From: Paenibacillus sp. HB172176
GTDB taxonomy: Bacteria; Bacillota; Bacilli; Paenibacillales; Paenibacillaceae
NCBI RefSeq assembly: GCF_011947265.1
Contig: NZ_JAATHD010000004.1
Coordinates: 372,001-436,000, forward strand
Length of the DNA: 64,000 bases
Reading direction: 5' to 3'
Shown here: positions 55,499-64,000 of the stretch, piece by piece
How the letters are laid out: every line of letters starts with the position of its first letter
How positions within the stretch are numbered: position 1 is the stretch's first letter
Program-made: the position numbers and the translations under genes
The notes under the pieces: generated by a model
What the model saw: the letters and a program-made list of their open reading frames with translations, nothing else
What the model was told of the DNA's origin: nothing
Databases searched by the model: none

Positions 55499-57244
55499 AT
55501 GTCGCTGTTTAAATCTTATTTTGTATTTGTAAAGCCTTATTGGAAGCTTGTGCTTCTCACGCTCGTCATCGGCATGGTAAAATTCGCGATACCGCTTACG
55601 ATGCCGTTGTTCATGAAGTACGTCATTGACGACATTCTGAACAACAGCGTCATGTCCGTGGACGACAAGGTGCAGAAGCTGATCTATGTGATGATCGGCG
55701 CCTTCGGCTTGTTCGTTATCCTGCGGGCGCCCGTTGAATATCTCAGGCAATATTTCGCCCAGCTCATTACGAGCCGGATCCTGTTCGATCTGCGGAACAA
55801 GCTGTACGCCCATATCCAGAAGCTGTCCTTGCGGTACTATCAGAACCGCAAGACCGGCGAGACCATCTCCCGCATGATTAATGACGCCGAGCAGACGAAG
55901 AGCATCGTCGAGACGGGCATGATGAACATCTGGCTTGACATGTTCACGCTGACGATCGCGATGGCGTTCATGTTCACGATGGATGTGAAGCTGACGCTCG
56001 TCGCCATTGTTGTCTTTCCCTTCTACGGCGTTGCGGTGAAGACGCTGTACAAGCGGCTGCGCGAGTATACAAAGGCCAGAAGTCAGGCGCTTGCCAACAT
56101 GCAGAGCTATCTGTTCGAACGTGTAAACGGAATGGCAGTTATCAAGAGCTTCACGCTCGAGGAGAAGGAACGCGTTCAATTCGGGGAGAAGAACGGCAGC
56201 TTTCTTGATCGCGCGCTTGCGCTCACGAGATGGAATGCGCTGACGAATATGATTGTGAACACGCTCACGGAGATCGCGCCTTTGCTGGTGCTGTTCTATG
56301 GCGGGTATCAGGTCATTCAAAACCATCTGACGCTGGGGGCATTCGTCGCCTTCTTCGCGTATCTTGACCGTCTGTACAGTCCGCTGCGCCGCTTGGTCAC
56401 CTCCTCCACCCAATTGACGCAAGCGAGCGCTTCTCTGGAGAGAGTGCTTGAATTGATGAACGAGCCTTACGATATTGTAGACGGACCGGAAGCTAAAGCG
56501 GTTGAGCATGTGCGAGGCGAGATCACGTTCCGGAATGTGTCCTTTCGCTACGATGACTCCTCCGAATGGGTGCTGCGCGATCTGGATTTGCATATCAAGG
56601 CGGGAGAGACGATTGCCTTTGTCGGGATGAGCGGCGGCGGAAAGTCCTCGCTGATCAGCTTGATTCCGAGATTTTACGATATTCAGAAGGGCAGCATTCT
56701 GCTTGATCATTATGCGCTCACGGATATGACGATCAAGAGCCTGCGCAGTCAGATCGGGATGGTGATGCAGGATAATATCCTGTTTAGCGGAAGCGTGCGT
56801 GAAAATATTCTGTTCGGTAATCCGGAGGCGACGGAGGAAGGAATGATGGAGGCGGCCAAGGCGGCAAGCGCGCATGAATTCATTATGGGATTGCCGAAGG
56901 GCTATGATACGGAGATCGGGGAGAGAGGCGTCAAGCTGTCCGGAGGACAGAAGCAGCGGATCGCGATCGCCCGCGTGTTCCTGAAGGATCCGGCTATTCT
57001 CATTCTGGACGAAGCGACCTCGGCGCTCGATCTGGAGTCGGAGCAATCCATTCAAGAATCGCTGGAGCGGCTTGCGAAGAATCGGACGACGCTTATTGTG
57101 GCGCATCGCTTGTCCACGATTACGCATGCGGATCAGATCGTGCTCATCGAGAATGGGGAAATTACGGAGAAGGGCACGCATGAGGAGCTGATGAAACAGG
57201 ACGGAGGCTATGCAAGACTGTTCAACGTGCAGCGTTCTTTGTAA
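55499..57244 (+). CDS. ABC exporter half-transporter (MsbA/BmrA-type)
   Basis: A 581-residue fused membrane/ATPase protein working as a dimer. Six membrane helices (about 15-310) with coupling helix and an ATP-binding domain (about 335-580): Walker A GMSGGGKSSL, Q-loop MQDNILF, signature LSGGQKQRI, Walker B ILILDEATSALD and the H-loop VAHRLST. It exports a lipophilic drug or lipid in relatives. ATG 55499 has AAAGGAG six bases upstream; the longer TTG reading from 55457 lacks a site. Single gene; no regulator next to it. Confidence 0.95.
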   Translation: MSLFKSYFVFVKPYWKLVLLTLVIGMVKFAIPLTMPLFMKYVIDDILNNSVMSVDDKVQKLIYVMIGAFGLFVILRAPVEYLRQYFAQLITSRILFDLRNKLYAHIQKLSLRYYQNRKTGETISRMINDAEQTKSIVETGMMNIWLDMFTLTIAMAFMFTMDVKLTLVAIVVFPFYGVAVKTLYKRLREYTKARSQALANMQSYLFERVNGMAVIKSFTLEEKERVQFGEKNGSFLDRALALTRWNALTNMIVNTLTEIAPLLVLFYGGYQVIQNHLTLGAFVAFFAYLDRLYSPLRRLVTSSTQLTQASASLERVLELMNEPYDIVDGPEAKAVEHVRGEITFRNVSFRYDDSSEWVLRDLDLHIKAGETIAFVGMSGGGKSSLISLIPRFYDIQKGSILLDHYALTDMTIKSLRSQIGMVMQDNILFSGSVRENILFGNPEATEEGMMEAAKAASAHEFIMGLPKGYDTEIGERGVKLSGGQKQRIAIARVFLKDPAILILDEATSALDLESEQSIQESLERLAKNRTTLIVAHRLSTITHADQIVLIENGEITEKGTHEELMKQDGGYARLFNVQRSL

Positions 57245-57306
57245 CAAGCAACGCTAATCATTTAATTCCTTTCCGTCAGGCTCTCCGCCGTCCCGGAGTC
57301 AGCGTC

Positions 57307-57462
57307 TCAAAGGCTGTCTTCAGGACGGACATGTCTTTTTACGATTTCATACACGTTGGTGAACCGAATTGGCGCCGATTGCAGATTCTCCGTCTGCTCG
57401 ATGAGGACGCTTTGCGGATCTTTCAGCAGAAACAGCTTCTCAAGTAAGCTATTTGCGCCCAA
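57307..57462 (-). CDS. Possible small ORF after RNase H gene
   Basis: TTG 57462 opens 51 codons (MGANSLLEKLFLLKDPQSVL, then an EQTENLQ... stretch) ending at TGA 57307. It overlaps the RNase H end by 14 bp and reads in another frame. Amino-acid makeup looks protein-like (amphipathic leucine-rich start, then a basic tail). The start codon is weak and no ribosome binding site is clear. It could be a remnant of a larger gene, or a shadow. No family recognised. Confidence 0.25.
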   Translation of the reverse strand: MGANSLLEKLFLLKDPQSVLIEQTENLQSAPIRFTNVYEIVKRHVRPEDSL

Positions 57463-58159
57463 AATCCGCTCGTATCTCGCCCCATTCCTCGGTGTTCCAT
57501 TTCAGCACTTTGTTCTTGTACGAATTCGTCTGCAGCCATTTCAAAGCGTTGTCCGTCAATTCCCAGATACGGGCAGTTGAAGCGTCTCGCTTCAGGGAGG
57601 ACGCGACCTTCTTGTTGCGCAACCAGGCAAGCGCGGTTTTTGAATCGCTGTATATGGTCTTGGTGCTGCCCTGCTTCTTCAAATAATCGAGCGCATGCAC
57701 AACGGCGATGAATTCGCCAAGATTATTCGTCCCGTTCGGAATCGGCCCGACATAGAAGAGAATATCGCCGGTCTGCGTGTCCACGCCCTTGTATTCCACG
57801 GGTCCCGGATTGCCCCTGGTCCCGACATCAACCGAAATGCTGTCGTAGTCGATGGAGGACTCGTCCAAGGCGAGTATGGTCTGCTTTGGAGAGGAGGCTT
57901 TGCCCGTTCCCGGACTTTTCCGCGCTTTGCCGCTGTTGGAGCTTGCGCCGGCTCCGCTGCTTGCCGAATTCGATTTCCCCGCGCCCCAATGCTTGCGCCA
58001 CCCGTCCTTGAACGCGGCCTCCGCGAGAGCCTTCGTCTCGTAGGATTTGAATTTCGCGTCCTTCTCGCCGTTTACTTGAGCCTGGCATTCCGCCCAGGTC
58101 GGGAATACGCCGGTCTTCTTGCCAACCCATACGACATAATATTTGGATTTGCCCATCAT
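57449..58159 (-). CDS. Ribonuclease H with N-terminal viroplasmin-like domain
   Basis: Endonuclease that cuts RNA in RNA-DNA hybrids. The N-terminal RNHI/viroplasmin domain (about 6-55, YYVVWVGKKTGVFPTWAEC) binds hybrids. A Ser/Gly/Ala linker of about 35 residues follows. The RNase H domain (about 105-236) has the full catalytic set Asp111, Glu149 (NNLGEF), Asp172 (YSDSKTALAWL) and Asp232 (ADFGRK). Start ATG 58159 follows GGAAGG; the adjacent ATG 58156 is equally possible. Not in an operon. Confidence 0.94.
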   Translation of the reverse strand: MMGKSKYYVVWVGKKTGVFPTWAECQAQVNGEKDAKFKSYETKALAEAAFKDGWRKHWGAGKSNSASSGAGASSNSGKARKSPGTGKASSPKQTILALDESSIDYDSISVDVGTRGNPGPVEYKGVDTQTGDILFYVGPIPNGTNNLGEFIAVVHALDYLKKQGSTKTIYSDSKTALAWLRNKKVASSLKRDASTARIWELTDNALKWLQTNSYKNKVLKWNTEEWGEIRADFGRK

Positions 58160-58246
58160 GTCATTCCTTCCGATTGTGTTGTTCTACCTGCTATTATACA
58201 AATAGTGAAAGAGAGGAGTAAAGGTAAGCGATTCTCGCAGCTTGAA

Positions 58247-59776
58247 TCAAGTCTCTCTCCACGCCGGCAGCCTGATCGAGAAGGAGGTTCCCGTTCCAGG
58301 CTCGCTGTCAACCTCTATGGAGCCTTTCATGGCGTGGATTATGCCGAAGGAAACCATCGTGCCAAGTCCCGTGCCCGCGTCCTTGGTCGTAAAAAAAGGC
58401 TTGCCAAGGCTCTCGAGCGCTGCGGTATCCATACCCTCGCCTGTATCGCTAATTCGAATGAGAATACTCTCCTCATTCTCAAGAGCAGCTTCAATGCGCA
58501 TAACTCCTCCATCCTTCATCGCTTCGATGCCATTCTTGATAAGATTAATCAGAGCTTGATGAAATTTTTTGAGATTCCCATAAAACTTCATAATTTCCGC
58601 AGGAAGGATGTTGTGGTATTCTACATCATGCAAGGTGCAATAAGGCTGCATGACCTTGGCGATATAATCCAACTCCTTCCCGACTTCCAAACATTCCGCT
58701 TCATCAATGACCGGCTTCGCAAAGGTGAGATAGTCTGTTATGATGCTTTCCGCGCGATCCAGCTCGGACAGACACAGCTTAATGAATTCGCTTCGCCTGC
58801 CGAAGTCGATATCCGGTTCGCGCATCAGTTGAATAAAGCCCCTCGTGACGGTTAGCGGATTGCGAACCTCATGCGAAATGCTCGCGGCCAATTGGCTGAC
58901 TGTATTCAAGTGTACCAATTTGTTCATTTCCTGGTGGACCGAACGCTCGATTTTGTTCAAATGATGCTGTCTTCCAATCGTTTTTGGATCGGTGACGTAC
59001 TTCAAATGAATCGCCCAATTGCAAATCTGGCCATTGCGATAAATTGGTGTAATGGATAAGAGAATATGATATTCGATGCCTTGATCGATAACTCGAATGG
59101 TCTCGATATGATTGAAGGTGCCGAAGGATTGCGAGGGGGAGAGCTTGCCCTCATTGTATCGATTCACGATATTATGCACGTATTCCTCGACCTGCCTGCT
59201 GAGATAGGAAGGAATTGTGGTGCATTGCAGGATATGTAGATGAAGAAGCTTCTTGCTGCTCCAGCCTAGTAAATTAGAGAATGCCCGGTTGACAAGCACA
59301 ATGCTGGCGTCGAGCGAAAGCAGAAGGATGGGATCGCTGCAATTCTCGATGAACGAATAGGAGATTTCATCCGATTCAGCAGATTTGAACGTTGCGGGAC
59401 CGGCGCTTGTCGCATCAATCGACAGGAAGCAGGTAATGCTCGAGATGTTATTATTCATCATGCCCGGCACCAAGGTAACCTCGAAATTCCGCGGTTCAAA
59501 GTCCATGTCGTCTAACGCGACATCCAGCTTCCAGTGGAATTTGCTGGTCTTTCCGCTGCGCGCCATCTGGAAGTGTCTATCAAAAATCTGGAAGGAATAC
59601 GGATTGACGAAGTTTGCTATACTCTTCCCTATCAGTTGATCCTGTATAAGCTGCATAATTCGTGAAGCGCTTGCATTGACGTAAGCAATCCGTTCATCCA
59701 AATCGAGAACGAGGATGGCATCAGGATGCAATTGGTAGGAGGATTCATAGTACATCAGCATGGATTGGTTCTCCAT
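58247..59776 (-). CDS. Soluble PAS-domain sensor histidine kinase
   Basis: Two-component kinase of 509 residues without membrane segments, reminiscent of sporulation kinases such as KinA/KinE. Two PAS domains (about 10-120 and 138-262), a HisKA domain with His302 (SISHEVRNPLTV) and a HATPase domain (N box HQALINLIKNGIEAM, G1 DTGEGM, F box FFTT, G2 GTGLGTMVSFGI). No response regulator is adjacent; phosphorelay to Spo0F is possible but cannot be shown. Start ATG 59776 follows a GAGGTGA-like site. The signal sensed is unknown. Confidence 0.92.
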   Translation of the reverse strand: MENQSMLMYYESSYQLHPDAILVLDLDERIAYVNASASRIMQLIQDQLIGKSIANFVNPYSFQIFDRHFQMARSGKTSKFHWKLDVALDDMDFEPRNFEVTLVPGMMNNNISSITCFLSIDATSAGPATFKSAESDEISYSFIENCSDPILLLSLDASIVLVNRAFSNLLGWSSKKLLHLHILQCTTIPSYLSRQVEEYVHNIVNRYNEGKLSPSQSFGTFNHIETIRVIDQGIEYHILLSITPIYRNGQICNWAIHLKYVTDPKTIGRQHHLNKIERSVHQEMNKLVHLNTVSQLAASISHEVRNPLTVTRGFIQLMREPDIDFGRRSEFIKLCLSELDRAESIITDYLTFAKPVIDEAECLEVGKELDYIAKVMQPYCTLHDVEYHNILPAEIMKFYGNLKKFHQALINLIKNGIEAMKDGGVMRIEAALENEESILIRISDTGEGMDTAALESLGKPFFTTKDAGTGLGTMVSFGIIHAMKGSIEVDSEPGTGTSFSIRLPAWRET

Positions 59777-60007
59777 AAGTCACCTCAATTGATAACAAAA
59801 TTAAATTTCGTCAACGGCAAAGATTGAATCTGCTATGTGAAAAAAGTAAGGGAGGATGATGTGGGGTTAAGCGTTTCAATCAATGCGCAGAATAGAAGGG
59901 GGATTAGTTCTGTTAAAGGTTGAGTATAAATCAAGCATACAACGATGAGGCAATTATGTCCAATAAACATCGTACTCAATTTACATTTAATCAAGGGGGG
60001 GACGACA

Positions 60008-60787
60008 ATGTTTCGAGAATCATCCAACAGGGGCAAGGCTTATTGTGAAAAGGGATGGCAATGGAGACCTCCACCGTTAGAAGACTATGATCTTTGGTAT
60101 GTCATGGAGGGAGAGGGATGCCTGACGCTAGGGAATTCACGCTATCATCTGAGCCGGGGAAGCTGTTTTCTGCTTAGGCCGGGCGATCAGCCTGCCGCTG
60201 ATCAGAATCCGGATAACAGACTGACGGTGATCTTCATTCATTTTTCGATTGAAGGCGATCAGGACGTTGAAGCAAATATGCCGCCCAGGCATATTCAAGT
60301 GGAGGCGAGGCATCGCTTCGAACTGCTGCTGGAGCTATTGTTGGAAATTAGCAATGAAGAGAGCTCTCCTTGGAGGGAAGAGGAGATCGATGCACTGTTT
60401 AGAATGCTCTGGTTCATGCTGCTAAGGGAAACCGCGCAGGGCAATTCGACGGACAGCAGGCATCGGGTGTTGATCGGAAGGGTGAAATGCATCCTGCGGG
60501 AAAACGGGGGCAGACGCGTGCCGAATGAAGGAATTGCGGCCCAGATTGGTTTGTCGAAGGAATATCTTAGCGTTTTGTTCAAGAGATATACGGGCACTTC
60601 TATGAAGCAATTTACAACAACTGTGCGGCTAGACCGCGCCATGCGTCTATTGACGGAAACGACAATGAATGTGTCTCAGGTTGCCGAGGCGCTCGGCTAT
60701 GCGAATTTGTATTTGTTCAGCAAACAATTCAAGGCGCATTTCGGTGATCCTCCATCGAAATTTCAATGGAAAGGCTCTCGGCGATAA
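60008..60787 (+). CDS. AraC-family transcriptional regulator
   Basis: A 259-residue regulator. N-terminal cupin (about 15-100, DLWYVMEGEGCLTL and GSCFLLRPGDQPA) and a C-terminal double helix-turn-helix (about 165-255, NEGIAAQIGLSKEYLSVLFKR and VSQVAEALGYANLYLFSKQFKA). ATG 60008 has GGGGGG eight bases upstream. Target unknown; the holin-like pair downstream is 121 bp away with its own A/T-rich promoter region. Confidence 0.9.
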   Translation: MFRESSNRGKAYCEKGWQWRPPPLEDYDLWYVMEGEGCLTLGNSRYHLSRGSCFLLRPGDQPAADQNPDNRLTVIFIHFSIEGDQDVEANMPPRHIQVEARHRFELLLELLLEISNEESSPWREEEIDALFRMLWFMLLRETAQGNSTDSRHRVLIGRVKCILRENGGRRVPNEGIAAQIGLSKEYLSVLFKRYTGTSMKQFTTTVRLDRAMRLLTETTMNVSQVAEALGYANLYLFSKQFKAHFGDPPSKFQWKGSRR

Positions 60788-60908
60788 GCATGTTCAGGAG
60801 CTGGAATAACGCAAAGTTCGATTGTGAATATAGGTTTAAGTATAAAATTTAAAAATACTGTATCATAAGAAAAGATGACTTGCTTTGCGCAGGATACGGA
60901 GGATCGTC

Positions 60909-61289
60909 ATGATTAGAGGTTTTATCCTATTCACACTATTTTACCTGGCCGGCGTTTTGATGGAGAGGCTCCTTCATGTGCCGCTGCCCGCCAATGTGAT
61001 TGGCATGGCGCTGCTCGCGTTGGCCCTCTACTGCAAGATCATCAAGCTGGAGTGGGTGGATATCGGCTCGCGATTAGTTCTGCGCCATATGAGTTTATTC
61101 TTCGCGCCGGCTATCGTGGGAACGATGGTGTTCGGAGAGCTGCTGCGGGCCTACTGGCTGTCGCTTGCTTGCAGCATTATCGGAAGCACGCTTTTGACGA
61201 TGCTTGTTACGGGCTTCATCGTACGTCATTGGGGCCGGGGGAAGGAGGCGAGCAAGGATGACGAGCAAAATCGAGTCTTTCCTGCATAA
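60909..61289 (+). CDS. CidA/LrgA-family holin-like protein
   Basis: Small membrane protein of 126 residues with four hydrophobic segments and the family's PLPANVIGMALLALAL motif. CidA/LrgA proteins affect murein hydrolase release and export of small acids such as pyruvate. ATG 60909 has GGAGG six bases upstream; a TTG at 60885 precedes that site. The partner gene overlaps its end by 32 bp. Confidence 0.9.
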   Translation: MIRGFILFTLFYLAGVLMERLLHVPLPANVIGMALLALALYCKIIKLEWVDIGSRLVLRHMSLFFAPAIVGTMVFGELLRAYWLSLACSIIGSTLLTMLVTGFIVRHWGRGKEASKDDEQNRVFPA

Positions 61290-61965
61290 CCCCGCATTCG
61301 GCGTTGCACTGACGCTGCTTCTGTATTGCTTGGCTGTCTATTTCAAGCGAAGACGGGGCTGGGGCTGGATTCATCCGCTTATTCTTACATCGGGTATTAT
61401 TATGGTTGTGCTTCAAGTTGGGGACATTCCTCTTGCTTGGTACAAGTCGGGAGGAGACTGGATCAGTTGGGCGCTCGGTCCGGCGACCGTGGCGCTTGCC
61501 GTGCCGCTGTACAAGCATGCGCCGCTGATAAGAAGCAAGCTGACTGCTGTGCTCGCGGGTATTACGATCGGTTCCATCGTCTCTGCCGTCTCGACCGCTT
61601 GTTTCTTGGCTGCATCAGGAGCTTCTTCTCAATTGCTCTTCTCCGCGCTTAGCAAATCCTCTTCTGCACCGTTCTCGATGGCGATTGCGTCCAGGCTTGG
61701 CGGCATACCGGAGCTGGCGGCGGCGCTGTCCGTCTTAACCGGACTGCTCGGAAGCCTGGCAGGGCCAGCTTTGCTAAGACTATGCGGAGTGAAGGAGGAT
61801 GTGCCTCTCGGAGCTGCGGTTGGCACCGGCTCGCATGGCATCGGTACGGCTCGTCTCATGTCGATGTCCGAGCTGCAGGGCAGCGTCAGCGGGTTCGCGA
61901 TGGCGTCGGCAGGACTGATCACGTCGCTGCTGATGCTGCCGGTTTATTGGTGGCTGTCACAATGA
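61258..61965 (+). CDS. LrgB/CidB-family membrane protein
   Basis: Larger partner of the CidA/LrgA protein, 235 residues with about seven membrane segments. LrgB features: SSAPFSMAIASRLGGIPELAAA and GTGSHGIGTARLMSMSE near the end. ATG 61258 has GAAGGAGG at good spacing and lies inside the upstream gene, so the two are co-translated. The longer reading from 61204 lacks a site. Confidence 0.92.
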   Translation: MTSKIESFLHNPAFGVALTLLLYCLAVYFKRRRGWGWIHPLILTSGIIMVVLQVGDIPLAWYKSGGDWISWALGPATVALAVPLYKHAPLIRSKLTAVLAGITIGSIVSAVSTACFLAASGASSQLLFSALSKSSSAPFSMAIASRLGGIPELAAALSVLTGLLGSLAGPALLRLCGVKEDVPLGAAVGTGSHGIGTARLMSMSELQGSVSGFAMASAGLITSLLMLPVYWWLSQ

Positions 61966-62099
61966 ACGAAGACTGTATTGGCATTTGCACGAGGGTTGTC
62001 GCAATATAGTACATTCAATTATTTTCCGGGAAATAACTCGAATGGTGGAAACGATTGAAGGAAATAGGGCCAATGCCCGTAATAAATTCGAATCTACCG

Positions 62100-62130
62100 C
62101 AGGACCGCATTATTAGCGGTCCTGTTTCTT
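62100..62130 (+). terminator. Terminator after the LrgB unit
   Basis: CAGGACCGC pairs with GCGGTCCTG around seven bases and is followed by TTTCTT. It isolates the sulfur operon downstream. The remaining 134 bp after lrgB shows nothing else. Confidence 0.75.
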
Positions 62131-62147
62131 GATCGATTTTTTTGTCG

Positions 62148-62252
62148 TTGACAAATGCAGCATTTCGGATTATGATTTTAATACCCAGTAGGGTATTGTT
62201 GAAGCGGTGTGCTGAATATTTTTTTGGTCTTTTTAATACCCTATAGGGTATT
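62148..62252 (+). promoter_or_regulatory. Promoter and two CstR/CsoR-type operators of the persulfide operon
   Basis: TTGACA (62148-62153), 17 bp and TATGAT (62171-62176) form an excellent sigma-A promoter. ATACCCAGTAGGGTAT (62181-62196) covers the start point. A second site, AATACCCTATAGGGTATT (62235-62252), is a perfect palindrome 55 bp further on. Such ACCC-N4-GGGT sites match those of the CsoR family, where CstR senses persulfides. Repression from two sites in the long leader is likely. Confidence 0.85.
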
Positions 62253-62310
62253 TTGCTTAATCGATTTAACTATCCGCTATGAAAATTATTCTTTTGGAGG
62301 GAAAGCAATT

Positions 62311-62892
62311 ATGTCGCAGACAAAATCATTTCAAGCGAATCAAATCCTGGATTGCAAAGGTCTTGCATGTCCGATGCCCATCGTAAAGACGAAGAAGACA
62401 ATCACTGGAATGCAAGATGGAGAAGTGCTCGAAATTCAGGCAACGGACAAAGGTTCGCTAGCCGATCTGCAAGCATGGAGCAAGAGCGCGGGTCATCATT
62501 ATATAGGCACGCTAACAGAAGGAGACCTGCTTAGGCATTATGTTCGAAAAGCAACCGCGAGCGAGGCGAAGGAGCCGCCGAAGCATGAATACAAGCTCAG
62601 CAATGAAGAGCTGGAACGTATGATCGATGGCGGAGAAAAGCTATTCGTGCTTGATGTGCGCGAACCGGCGGAATATGCTTTTGGCCATATTCCAGGCGCT
62701 GTCTCGATTCCGCTCGGCGAGCTCGAAGCAAGATGGAACGAACTGAGCAAAGAAGATCAAATTTATGTCATCTGCCGAACAGGAACTCGAAGCGATCTGG
62801 CGTGTCGTCAGCTCGCGGAGAAGGGTTTCGATAAGACGGTTAATATATTGCCAGGAATGTCCGAGTGGCATGGACCTGTGAGAGGAGAATAA
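62311..62892 (+). CDS. TusA-rhodanese fusion sulfurtransferase (CstA-like)
   Basis: Cytosolic sulfur carrier of 193 residues. The N-terminal TusA domain (about 11-80) has Cys15 and Cys20 ([11 protein letters not shown]). The C-terminal rhodanese (about 95-193) has active Cys155 in CRTGTRS. It moves persulfide sulfur between carriers during sulfide detoxification. Start ATG 62311 has GGAGGG upstream; the upstream reading to 62209 runs through the operator. First gene of an operon with the persulfide-oxidising protein two bases further on, under two CstR-type sites. Confidence 0.92.
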   Translation: MSQTKSFQANQILDCKGLACPMPIVKTKKTITGMQDGEVLEIQATDKGSLADLQAWSKSAGHHYIGTLTEGDLLRHYVRKATASEAKEPPKHEYKLSNEELERMIDGGEKLFVLDVREPAEYAFGHIPGAVSIPLGELEARWNELSKEDQIYVICRTGTRSDLACRQLAEKGFDKTVNILPGMSEWHGPVRGE

Positions 62893-62894
62893 CA

Positions 62895-64000
62895 ATGACA
62901 ACTACGACAGAAGCAAAGGCAATGAAGGCGGCAGAGGCAGCGCAAGCCGTTATTCGCAGAGAGAAGCTGTTCATTCTTGATGTTCGCAATGAAGAGCTTT
63001 TCAATAATTGGAAGATCGAAGGCGTAGGCGTTACAGCGGCGAATATTCCTTATTTCGATCTTTTGGACAGCGTCGATGCGGCGATCGAGCTGCTGCCGCG
63101 GGGAGAGAAGGTGTTGGTAGTATGCGCCAAGGAAGGATCTTCGCGGTTCGTAGCTGATGCGCTGGTCGAAGCAGGAATTGCTGACGTCTATTATCTCGAA
63201 GGCGGCATGAAGGCATGGAGCGAGCATCTTGAGCCGGTGAAGATAGCCGAGCTGAGAGACGGCGGAGAACTGTACCAGTTTGTTCGGCTTGGCAAAGGAT
63301 GTCTCTCCTACATGGTCATCTCAGGCGGCGAAGCCGCTGTCATTGATTCGATGAGAATGACGCATGTCTATGAGCAATTTGCAGAGGAGAAGAGAGCTGT
63401 TATCAAGCATGCGATGGATACGCATCTTCATGCGGATCATATCTCCGGCGGCAGGATGCTGGCTGAGCATACGGGAGCCTCCTATTGGCTTCCGCCCAAG
63501 GATGCAGAAGAGGCGACCTTTGCCTATGCGCCGTTAGAGAATGGAACAACGATAACTGTCGGCGGCATAAACATCAGGATTGATGCCGTATACTCCCCGG
63601 GGCATACAATCGGCAGCACGTCCTTTATTATCGATGAACGTTACTTGCTTACAGGCGATATTCTGTTCGTGAAGTCGATTGGGCGTCCTGATCTGGCGGG
63701 CAGCGCCGAGGATTGGGCGGGTGATCTTCGCGAGACGTTGTACTCCCGTTACAAAGCTTTGCCAGAGGAACTTGTCGTGCTTCCTGCGCATTTCGGAAGC
63801 ATTCGCGAATTAAATGAGAACGGCAGCGTTTCGGCGCCGCTCGGCAGGCTGTTCCAAACAAACGAAGGCTTGCAAATCGAGAGCGAAGGAGACTTCAGAC
63901 GCGCGGTTACCGAGAATTTGCCGAAGCATCCGAACGCCTATCAAGACATTCGCCAGACGAATCTGGGCAAACTGCAGCCGGAAGAAGAGGAACTGCGTGA
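62895..64000 (+). CDS. Rhodanese-metallo-beta-lactamase fusion, persulfide dioxygenase-like (3' cut)
   Basis: Runs off the window; 368 codons are visible. An N-terminal rhodanese domain (about 10-115) has Cys77 (VVCAKEGSS) and [10 protein letters not shown] at its end. Then a metallo-beta-lactamase-fold domain (about 125-330) has His177-x-His179-x-Asp181-His182 (THLHADH), SPGHTIGS and TGDILF, as in ETHE1/CstB persulfide dioxygenases that oxidise bound persulfide to sulfite. In S. aureus CstB the dioxygenase comes first and rhodanese last, so the order here is the reverse. A tail after about 335 may begin another domain. ATG 62895 is two bases past the upstream stop. Confidence 0.85.
   Translation, partial: MTTTTEAKAMKAAEAAQAVIRREKLFILDVRNEELFNNWKIEGVGVTAANIPYFDLLDSVDAAIELLPRGEKVLVVCAKEGSSRFVADALVEAGIADVYYLEGGMKAWSEHLEPVKIAELRDGGELYQFVRLGKGCLSYMVISGGEAAVIDSMRMTHVYEQFAEEKRAVIKHAMDTHLHADHISGGRMLAEHTGASYWLPPKDAEEATFAYAPLENGTTITVGGINIRIDAVYSPGHTIGSTSFIIDERYLLTGDILFVKSIGRPDLAGSAEDWAGDLRETLYSRYKALPEELVVLPAHFGSIRELNENGSVSAPLGRLFQTNEGLQIESEGDFRRAVTENLPKHPNAYQDIRQTNLGKLQPEEEELR

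Noticed and set aside
55484-57247. 587-codon minus-strand frame opposite the ABC exporter
   Set aside because: A full-length antisense shadow caused by codon bias; no recognisable domains, while the plus strand has complete ABC motifs.
61966-61990. AACGAAGACT word after lrgB as another dispersed repeat copy
   Set aside because: Only ten bases match the unit and the second half is absent, so chance is a sufficient explanation.
62209-62310. Upstream extension of the TusA-rhodanese protein
   Set aside because: The extension runs through the operator palindrome; ATG 62311 has a GGAGGG site and starts just before the TusA fold.

Overview
The window looks like a chromosomal segment of a Paenibacillus/Cohnella-like member of the Paenibacillaceae. 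The evidence is strong AGGAGG-type ribosome binding sites, sigma-A promoters, LplB/YtcP and CUT1 sugar importers, YesM/YesN two-component proteins, many AraC regulators, SLH surface proteins and GH51/GH92/GH88/GH2 glycosidases. No rRNA, tRNA, CRISPR array, insertion sequence or prophage was seen. It reads as saprophyte carbohydrate-use clusters separated by stress and housekeeping genes.

Layout: 1-3174 is the tail of an oligosaccharide importer followed by a GH51 arabinofuranosidase. 3.4-10.1 kb holds small stand-alone genes: pirin, an AlkA-type glycosylase, two unknown proteins, a TetR regulator convergent with a DrrAB-type exporter, and an SMP-30 lactonase. 10.4-21.5 kb is a three-gene extracellular operon: a multi-domain metallophosphoesterase, an SLH-anchored protein and a GH92 mannosidase with carbohydrate-binding modules. 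21.7-28.2 kb has an aldo/keto reductase and then a Fur-boxed siderophore locus (AraC regulator fused to a binding-protein domain, lipoprotein, two permeases, nitroreductase, no ATPase). 28.4-35.5 kb carries glutathione peroxidase, a VOC protein, ferredoxin, a PhyH dioxygenase with divergent AraC gene, a MORN-repeat protein, a rhamnose-mutarotase-like protein and a secreted repeat protein.

35.6-55.1 kb is a second glycan region. A YesN-type response regulator lacks its 3' end and is joined to the 3' part of a GH43 xylosidase gene. It is followed by a YesM kinase, a CUT1 importer, a GH88 unsaturated glucuronyl hydrolase, a five-gene TctCBA-sulfatase-ROK operon with a clear operator over its -35 box, and an AraC/GH2 beta-galactosidase pair. 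The gaps in this part (43.3-55.4 kb) carry a dispersed repeat of about 23 bp, arranged at two loci as two direct plus two inverted copies. The remainder (55.5-64 kb) has an ABC exporter, RNase H, a PAS histidine kinase, another AraC regulator, a CidA/LrgB pair and a persulfide-detoxification operon with two CstR/CsoR-like operators, cut by the window end.

Best candidates for new biology are the surface mannosidase/phosphoesterase/SLH operon (perhaps a phosphomannan-attack system), the TTT-transporter/cytosolic sulfatase/ROK operon, the nested-inverted 23-bp repeat element, and hairpin arrays with 51-bp spacing at three separate loci.
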